22,011 bases of DNA from a virus. The notes under the pieces were generated by a model. The model was not told where the DNA came from and did no database searches. It saw only the letters and a program-made list of their open reading frames with translations. Where the stretch lies: positions 1-22,011 of the IMG/VR virus record IMGVR_UViG_3300008110_001003; one strand, written 5' to 3'. How positions within the stretch are numbered: the first letter of the stretch is position 1; each line of letters opens with the position of its first letter. Position numbers and translations under genes: made by a program. Below, one piece after another: positions 17,785-22,011 of the stretch.

Positions 17785-18106
17785 GTTTCTTGGCTATTTT
17801 AAGCAGGATTAGATATCCGATCATATCGTCTATATCGTTATCTCCTGCAAATCCTGAGCCATTCTTAATGCGATTAATCTTATCATCAATTCTAATTTTA
17901 ATCTGTTCTTGATTATCCGCCTGAGAGAATATACGAATAGGACTCAAAGCTGAGTCTCCGTATGAGATATTCTTTTTAATTAACATCTCTGCAATTTCAA
18001 GGCACTCTCTAATAATAGGATGTCCTGATGGAGCATCTGTTGCTATTAATTGTAAGTCTGTTACCCATGTCTGGTAACCATTATCTTTGTTTGGATATCC
18101 CGCCAT
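17765..18106 (-). CDS. DUF1599/Nmad1-like (MazG-like helical) protein
   Basis: One hundred thirteen residues with KKNISYGDSALSPIRIFS, then QIKIRIDDKINRIKNG and DIDDMIGYLILLKIAK. The YGDS ... R-I-D-D-K ... D-D-M-I-G-Y order is that of the phage family known as DUF1599 or nucleotide modification associated domain 1, related to MazG-type all-alpha NTP pyrophosphatases. The Asp/Glu residues could bind metal and nucleotide. Suggested role: handling modified or unwanted nucleotides. The ATG overlaps the FkbM stop (TAATG). Named from memory, without a search. Confidence 0.65.
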   Translation of the reverse strand: MAGYPNKDNGYQTWVTDLQLIATDAPSGHPIIRECLEIAEMLIKKNISYGDSALSPIRIFSQADNQEQIKIRIDDKINRIKNGSGFAGDNDIDDMIGYLILLKIAKKLAISVN

Positions 18107-18912
18107 TATTTTCTCCTCAGTACAGCCATAGTTAGGTCATCTAGACTATCAAGATTAGACCTTAGCAATTCTTTTTCTGACCCATCTATATCAATATGGC
18201 TTACATTATATTTTAAATAGATGTCATCTTTTAATTCTTTATCTGAATACGAACCTAATTCTATCACCACAAGGTCGGTTTTGTCTAGTGTTTTTTGCAT
18301 GCCTCTCCACGCCAGATATTCTGCCCCTTCAATATCCATTTTAATTAAATTAATATGATCCAGATGCTCTAGCATGTTGTCTATCGTGTCTGCTTTTACC
18401 TCTGCAGATTCTGTCCATAACGAATCTTCTATGCTTGATGGAAGATCTTGTTTACCCCAAACAATTGAAGATCCACCAAGATACAGTGGTGGAATATTTA
18501 ATGTAACTATTCCAGGTTGATCAGAAACAGCAACATTGAACGTAGTAATAGGTGCACCATTTTCTACTGGATAATCTTCTACAGATTTATTTACTAAATC
18601 AGAAAGAGATTTATTTGCTTCAAATGCGTAAACTTTGCCAGAACTTGTTGCTAATACTTCCATTATTCTGGTGTAATATCCGTAGTTTGCCCCTATGTCT
18701 AGGCATACATCTCCAGGGTTAATATTTTTTGTTGTCCAAGATGTTATCCAAGATTCCCAGAAGCCGTGCCTAGACAGCCATTGCCCCACAGAAAGTTCAT
18801 TTGGGTCTGTATAAAGATAAAATGAATTTAAAATTTTAGCTAGATCTGTGTGGCTTGCACCAGAAATCCCAGCAGACTCTACTTCTTCTCTGCTCATATT
18901 GTTTCTAATCAT
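18106..18912 (-). CDS. FkbM-family SAM-dependent methyltransferase
   Basis: Two hundred sixty-eight residues. SAM-binding motif I VCLDIGANYGYYT (about 69-81), the acidic VYAFEAN strand end (94-100) and the FkbM signature INLIKMDIEGAEYLAW (about 188-202). FkbM enzymes usually O-methylate sugars or polyketides, often as parts of surface glycan pathways. Here it could act on a virion or host glycan; no glycosyltransferase is in the window. The start overlaps the 48-aa HTH gene (ATGA). Confidence 0.88.
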   Translation of the reverse strand: MIRNNMSREEVESAGISGASHTDLAKILNSFYLYTDPNELSVGQWLSRHGFWESWITSWTTKNINPGDVCLDIGANYGYYTRIMEVLATSSGKVYAFEANKSLSDLVNKSVEDYPVENGAPITTFNVAVSDQPGIVTLNIPPLYLGGSSIVWGKQDLPSSIEDSLWTESAEVKADTIDNMLEHLDHINLIKMDIEGAEYLAWRGMQKTLDKTDLVVIELGSYSDKELKDDIYLKYNVSHIDIDGSEKELLRSNLDSLDDLTMAVLRRK

Positions 18913-19055
18913 CGTTTTTTAATCAACCCAAACTGATCTAAGTATCTCTGTATAGTCATAGCAGAGACTCCGCACTCTTTACCTATTTCGGTAACAGTTT
19001 TCTTCTGGACCACGTATCTTCTATGCAGCCACTCTTTACTTTGGTATAGCTTCAT
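18909..19055 (-). CDS. 48-aa helix-turn-helix protein
   Basis: ATG at 19055 overlapping the RuvC-like gene stop (ATGA); TGA at 18909-18911 overlapping the FkbM start. MKLYQSKEWLHRRYVVQKKT is followed by VTEIGKECGVSAMTIQRYLD, a canonical HTH of the resolvase/homeodomain-like type, ending QFGLIKKR. The same module is found at the N-terminus of some phage HNH endonucleases and small terminases; here it stands alone. Likely a DNA-binding protein. Overlaps on both sides and a clean HTH make it convincing despite its size. Confidence 0.75.
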   Translation of the reverse strand: MKLYQSKEWLHRRYVVQKKTVTEIGKECGVSAMTIQRYLDQFGLIKKR

Positions 19056-19618
19056 CGTTCCGTCAGCACCGTGTTTGAATAGTGAGCAATGCCAAATGCA
19101 TCTGCTACGTCAAAATCGTCAAGCGATAGACCATATTTCTTATTAAAGTAATCTACAGTTCTTTGCTTACGCATGTTTCTTAGTTGATTTTTATACCATG
19201 AGTCTGCATATCCTGGGTTCTCAAATCTGATCTTATCTTTTTCAAACTTTGTTGGATTCTTGTTTCCAATATATGCTTGCCACGCAGTAGGCGATATGGT
19301 TATAACCTTAGCCCCAGTAGACATTAACTCTGCAATAACAACTCCATAAACATATGACAGTTTAATTACAGCATCTGGGGAACGAACTAAGATTGCTCCC
19401 TCTACTACAATATAATCTGACTTAAGCTCGTCAAGCATTAGTGCCATCTTCTTCTTAGCGTCATAAATCTTATCGTAGATATCTGATCCTACTAAGTTAA
19501 TCTTGCCCCATTTTAATGGCTGATCACCCTCCATCAAGCAGAAAGCAATTGAATTGGTAGAAGCATCTATACCCAAAACACGATTGGCCTTGGTCTTAAC
19601 TAGGTCAGCTAATTTCAT
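19052..19618 (-). CDS. ruvC: RuvC-like Holliday junction resolvase
   Basis: One hundred eighty-eight residues of the RNase-H-like fold with four acidic catalytic positions: Asp18 (VLGIDAST), Glu73 (YIVVEGA), Asp170 and Asp173 (FDVADAFGIA). RuvC-type resolvases cut four-way DNA junctions and branched DNA before packaging. Length and motif order fit the family. The start overlaps the Cys-rich gene by 14 nt. With RecA and a Cas4-like nuclease it forms a recombination set. Confidence 0.88.
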   Translation of the reverse strand: MKLADLVKTKANRVLGIDASTNSIAFCLMEGDQPLKWGKINLVGSDIYDKIYDAKKKMALMLDELKSDYIVVEGAILVRSPDAVIKLSYVYGVVIAELMSTGAKVITISPTAWQAYIGNKNPTKFEKDKIRFENPGYADSWYKNQLRNMRKQRTVDYFNKKYGLSLDDFDVADAFGIAHYSNTVLTER

Positions 19619-19883
19619 TTATCATTCCCATTAGACTATTTCTAGTCTTTAAATTTATTTTCTTCTCACATGTAGCACAATAGTTAGACTGATTGTATCT
19701 GCTTAATTGAGTGTTACATTTCTTGCATGGGCGGGCTGCGCCATTTCTAATAGCTTTTTTCTCATAGTATTTCTCCATGATCCTTCTATTAGTAGCAACA
19801 CGGCAACACTCATCTGTGCAATACTTTTGGTTATGTGTCTTTGGCTCAAACTCCTTGGCACACTCTTTGTTTCCGCAAATCAT
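19605..19883 (-). CDS. Cys-rich double zinc-finger protein, 92 aa
   Basis: Two metal-binding halves: CGNKEC...KYCTDECC (residues about 3-27) and CKKCNTQL...YCATCEKK (about 53-73). The first resembles the FCS/MYM-like C-x4-C ... C-x3-C ribbon found in phage nuclease-associated proteins, and a basic helix (NRRIMEKYYEKKAIRNG) lies between the halves. Probably a DNA- or nuclease-binding partner. It overlaps the Cas4-like gene (ATGA) and the RuvC-like gene (14 nt). Confidence 0.78.
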   Translation of the reverse strand: MICGNKECAKEFEPKTHNQKYCTDECCRVATNRRIMEKYYEKKAIRNGAARPCKKCNTQLSRYNQSNYCATCEKKINLKTRNSLMGMINEIS

Positions 19884-20671
19884 AGGGCTGGCATTTCATA
19901 CAACTCTATTTGTACCGTACCTAGTTGTGCATCTTTTGCAAAGCATTCTTTCTTTACTGGACAGTATGTGCAGGGCATCTTAGACTTAGTTGCACCTTGA
20001 GGGCGCATTGGCAGGTCTCCATTTTTAAAGTTATCCCAGACTTCCTGCATCCACAAGAACGTATCCTCAATTATCTTTTTATTCTTATCATTCATTGAGA
20101 TTGGAATAATAAGTATTTCTTGAGTATTCTTGTTCTCATAAAGGAAGAAGCCTTCTTTAGCATTCTTTAGCTTCATATACGTCAAGAGCTGGAGCATATG
20201 GTTAGGGGAAGACTTCATCTCAGACTGTCGTGTATCCCATACCTCTTGCTTAGCCGTCTTAATTTCACCAATAACAGTCTCACCATCATATTCCATAATC
20301 AAGTCAATAAAGCCTCTAATAGGAGGATATTCGTTGATAATTTCTTCTTCTTCAGCCCTCCATTCGGGCATAGTTTTAATAAGGTTCTGCAATCTTTCAT
20401 GCGCCTGAGTACCCTGAGCCATATTAGCAACTGCTACCGCATCATTATCATCAATGAACATAGCACCGCTAAACGCCATATACCAATATCTTGGGCACTT
20501 ACCATGACCATAACCTAAAGAACTTGGGCTAAATGACTTCTTTGTCATCTCTCCATCGGCACGTTTTGTATTCCTGTAGGACTCATCAAGTAGCTGAGCA
20601 AATCTTTCTGGGTCGAAAAACTTTCCAGTATGCTTCTTAAACTTTAAATTCTTTACTATATCTCTACCCAT
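19880..20671 (-). CDS. Cas4-like PD-(D/E)XK exonuclease with Fe-S cysteines
   Basis: Two hundred sixty-three residues. Cas4/AddB-type cysteines: Cys59 (GKCPRYWY) and Cys234, Cys237, Cys243 (CTYCPVKKEC), expected to hold a 4Fe-4S cluster. Nuclease residues: His91 (GTQAHERL), Asp123 (IRGFIDLI), Glu136 and Lys138 (VIGEIKTAK), with QLLTYM as the downstream Gln motif. Such phage nucleases resect DNA ends for recombination. It sits between RecA and RuvC genes and there is no CRISPR array or cas1, so a DNA-repair role is favoured over spacer capture. The start overlaps the previous stop (TAATG). Confidence 0.9.
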   Translation of the reverse strand: MGRDIVKNLKFKKHTGKFFDPERFAQLLDESYRNTKRADGEMTKKSFSPSSLGYGHGKCPRYWYMAFSGAMFIDDNDAVAVANMAQGTQAHERLQNLIKTMPEWRAEEEEIINEYPPIRGFIDLIMEYDGETVIGEIKTAKQEVWDTRQSEMKSSPNHMLQLLTYMKLKNAKEGFFLYENKNTQEILIIPISMNDKNKKIIEDTFLWMQEVWDNFKNGDLPMRPQGATKSKMPCTYCPVKKECFAKDAQLGTVQIELYEMPAL

Positions 20672-21009
20672 TATGAATTGTACCTAACGACATACTTAAG
20701 TGCATCTACAAGTTTGTCTATGGACTCCTTTACTGAATAATATACGTTCTTCTTATTGTTGTTTTCGGTACCAGCTTTATCCTTTGCAATAGTAGAATAA
20801 TATGATGCAAGTACGGCAAACTTAGTTGACATGGCTTGCAACTCCATGATCAACATAGGAGACTTTGCAGAGGGGACATCTGGATTCATTAATAATTTTA
20901 CCACAATAGCCAAAGCTTTATCCAGGTGTTCATCCTTCATAAATTCGTGAAGGTCGTTGAACTCTGTGATATCACTAATTAGTTCTAATGTATTTTTAGC
21001 CTCTGTCAT
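20671..21009 (-). CDS. Hypothetical helical protein, 112 aa
   Basis: Almost entirely helical: MTEAKNTLELISDITEFNDL, HEFMKDEHLDKALAIVVKLL and a second half with MELQAMSTKFAVLASYYSTI and VKESIDKLVDALKYVV. No Cys and no signal. Its place between nuclease genes suggests a partner in recombination, and phages often have such helical proteins next to Cas4-like nucleases, but I do not recognise the family. It overlaps the 36-aa membrane protein gene by 14 nt and the Cas4-like gene by 1 nt. Confidence 0.75.
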   Translation of the reverse strand: MTEAKNTLELISDITEFNDLHEFMKDEHLDKALAIVVKLLMNPDVPSAKSPMLIMELQAMSTKFAVLASYYSTIAKDKAGTENNNKKNVYYSVKESIDKLVDALKYVVRYNS

Positions 21010-21106
21010 TTTTAATCCTCTTATCCCATTTGTCTATAAATAAACCTACCCCATAGCCTGCTACAAATCCTATGAGGATCCCGCTTAAAAATATTGCTTC
21101 AGTCAT
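20996..21106 (-). CDS. 36-aa single-pass membrane protein
   Basis: ATG at 21106 with a strong GGAGGAGAA site 2-5 nt upstream, TAA at 20996-20998. MTEAIFLSGILIGFVAGYGV then GLFID forms one transmembrane helix with Gly-rich faces; the tail is basic (KWDKRIKNDRG). It overlaps both neighbours. It resembles small phage membrane proteins of unknown role placed oddly inside a recombination operon. Confidence 0.68.
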   Translation of the reverse strand: MTEAIFLSGILIGFVAGYGVGLFIDKWDKRIKNDRG

Positions 21107-21404
21107 GGTTCTCCTCCCAGAACTGTATCAACTCTTCTAACACAGTCCATTCAATAATACCTAGTCTAACTTTAGATTCAGTACCAATAATAATCTTTAA
21201 TGCTGGGTGCATATCACGACTTACTTTAAATGTATCTGTGCAGATCTTTGACCACACTGGCTTATTTAAAGTAAAAGATGATGATGCTTCCTTGTAGTCT
21301 ACCAAGAACTGGTTCCATTTTGCGTCACCCTTTTGATAATCACCACGCCCGCTATTCTTTTGTGCCTTGGCGCCATCACGCTTAACTTCAGATCTTTCTG
21401 ACAT
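21099..21404 (-). CDS. PD-(D/E)XK-like phage protein, 101 aa
   Basis: Contains KNSGRGDYQKGDAKWNQFLV followed directly by DYKEASSSFTL, then KPVWSKICTDTFKVSRD and LKIIIGTESKVRLGIIEW. The Gly-Asp ... Asp-Tyr-Lys pair fits a compact GD...(D/E)XK nuclease core, and small proteins of this layout occur in phages as putative resolvases or recombination nucleases. This is a motif-based call without a search. The ATG overlaps the zinc-ribbon gene stop (TAATG). Confidence 0.65.
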   Translation of the reverse strand: MSERSEVKRDGAKAQKNSGRGDYQKGDAKWNQFLVDYKEASSSFTLNKPVWSKICTDTFKVSRDMHPALKIIIGTESKVRLGIIEWTVLEELIQFWEENHD

Positions 21405-21592
21405 TAGTTTACCCTAAATGTAGTTTCATGTGCTTTAGAGCATCTCCAAGACATAACCAACTCAACTGGATCCCAATATGCACCAGAAACATCCTCATCG
21501 CATTTAGAGCATGCCCTGACTCCATTAAGGTGTTCTAATTCGTATGGTTTCTCTTCAGACTTTTTATTGAGAAACTCATTAAGATCTGGCAT
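21404..21592 (-). CDS. Small zinc-ribbon protein, 62 aa
   Basis: An acidic helical start (MPDLNEFLNKKSEEK) is followed by RACSKCDEDVSGAYWDP and MSWRCSKAHETTFRVN. CxxC plus C-x3-H form a likely zinc ribbon of the kind many phages encode beside replication genes. TAGGAG lies 6-7 nt before the ATG, which falls in the end of recA (14-nt overlap). Probable DNA- or protein-binding accessory; exact role unknown. Confidence 0.75.
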   Translation of the reverse strand: MPDLNEFLNKKSEEKPYELEHLNGVRACSKCDEDVSGAYWDPVELVMSWRCSKAHETTFRVN

Positions 21593-22011
21593 TTATTTCT
21601 CCTACTAAGCTGTCTACAACATCTGGATTTTCCCTTAAGTATGCTACAGCCTTTGCACGTCCTTGAAAACGCTCTCCATTTACTGTATACCATGCTCCAC
21701 CCTTTTCTACGATGCCGCACATTTCTGCAACATCTAAAGTTTCTCCAACTCTATCTACACCAAGAGCTTGCCCTTGGTAGTAAAAGTCGTACTGTCCCGA
21801 TAGATTTGGGGGACCGAGTTTGTTGTAATCAATAATCCAGTTAACTGGTCGCCCAACCCTTTGTTCAATGATCTTGTCGCCAACCTTAACCCCAGCCTTA
21901 ATAGCATTCGCCTCAGCTTCAGACGACCAGAGTTTAATGACAGTGGAAGAAAAGAACTTGACTGCCATGCCACCTGTGGGGATGTGACTAGCATGCATAG
22001 ATCCAAATTGA
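21579..22011 (-). CDS. recA: RecA recombinase, C-terminal part, cut by the window edge
   Basis: The frame is open to the right edge and begins before it (QFGSMHASHIPTGGMAVKFF). Matches the RecA core end: the T-G-G-x-A-x-K-F-x-S strand, PPNLSGQYDFYYQGQALGVD, then TLDVAEMCGIVEKGGAWYTV and NGERFQGRAKAV, ending VDSLVGEINARS. RecA catalyses strand exchange and is the centre of the recombination block. The nucleotide-binding core lies outside the window, so its integrity cannot be judged. The ATG at 21998 is an internal codon, not the start. Confidence 0.92.
   Translation of the reverse strand, partial: QFGSMHASHIPTGGMAVKFFSSTVIKLWSSEAEANAIKAGVKVGDKIIEQRVGRPVNWIIDYNKLGPPNLSGQYDFYYQGQALGVDRVGETLDVAEMCGIVEKGGAWYTVNGERFQGRAKAVAYLRENPDVVDSLVGEINARS

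Noticed and set aside
19880-20671. Cas4-like protein as part of a CRISPR system
   Set aside because: No cas1, cas2 or repeat array in the window; neighbours are RecA and RuvC, so a recombination role is more likely.
1-22011. Prophage markers (integrase, att sites) or insertion sequences
   Set aside because: No tyrosine or serine integrase, no transposase and no tRNA-end direct repeat were seen in this window; the rest of the genome is unknown.

Overview
This window reads as a continuous piece of an AT-rich tailed-phage genome (Caudoviricetes). Every supported gene lies on the minus strand, so transcription runs from the right edge to the left edge. The phage calls rest on a two-domain large terminase with a putative small subunit, a CHAP endolysin beside holin-like membrane proteins, phage-type recombination genes, scattered tRNA genes and very tight gene packing (many ATGA and TAATG overlaps). 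The host is probably an actinobacterium: there is a WhiB-type Fe-S regulator, a proteasome/HslV-like Ntn hydrolase, an MSMEG_6728-type protein and many promoters arranged for leaderless mRNAs. Two secreted proteins (366 and 851 aa, Ala/Thr/Val-rich) resemble surface proteins of low-GC freshwater actinobacteria such as Nanopelagicales; that host guess is inference only.

Right to left: (1) 18.9-22.0 kb is a recombination block: the C-terminal part of RecA, a zinc ribbon, a PD-(D/E)XK-like protein, a 36-aa membrane protein, a helical protein, a Cas4-like nuclease with four cysteines, a Cys-rich protein, a RuvC-like resolvase and a 48-aa helix-turn-helix protein. (2) 17.8-18.9 kb holds an FkbM methyltransferase and a DUF1599/Nmad1-like protein. 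(3) 15.2-17.8 kb is the terminase operon, starting from a leaderless promoter. (4) 14.6-15.2 kb carries three tRNAs (Met/Ile CAT, Arg TCT, a divergent Arg CCG) around a small winged-helix-like gene. (5) 13.4-14.6 kb holds Hsp20, a structured leader with a hairpin that hides the Shine-Dalgarno sequence, a thermonuclease-family protein and an FmdB-like zinc ribbon. (6) 9.3-13.4 kb is a lysis/envelope region: an 851-aa secreted TolA-like protein, small membrane proteins, a lipoprotein and the CHAP endolysin. (7) 8.6-9.3 kb is a probable head-associated protein. (8) 1.2-8.5 kb is accessory: tRNA-Asn, WhiB, Zn proteins, an Ntn hydrolase, a secreted subtilase, an MSMEG_6728-type protein, thioredoxin, the 366-aa secreted protein and several tiny genes. 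(9) The left end has tRNA-Gly, an unusual class-I-shaped tRNA-Leu, a GroES-like co-chaperonin and a PD-(D/E)XK nuclease.

The most striking regulatory feature is a recurring promoter module: a -10 hexamer exactly 6-7 nt before an ATG, and where a -35 is recognisable it sits 17 bp upstream. This predicts leaderless mRNAs for at least eight genes. Fourteen short genes or corrected starts were worked out by hand, including 28-59 aa genes that overlap their neighbours. No CRISPR array, insertion sequence, integrase or attachment site is visible.
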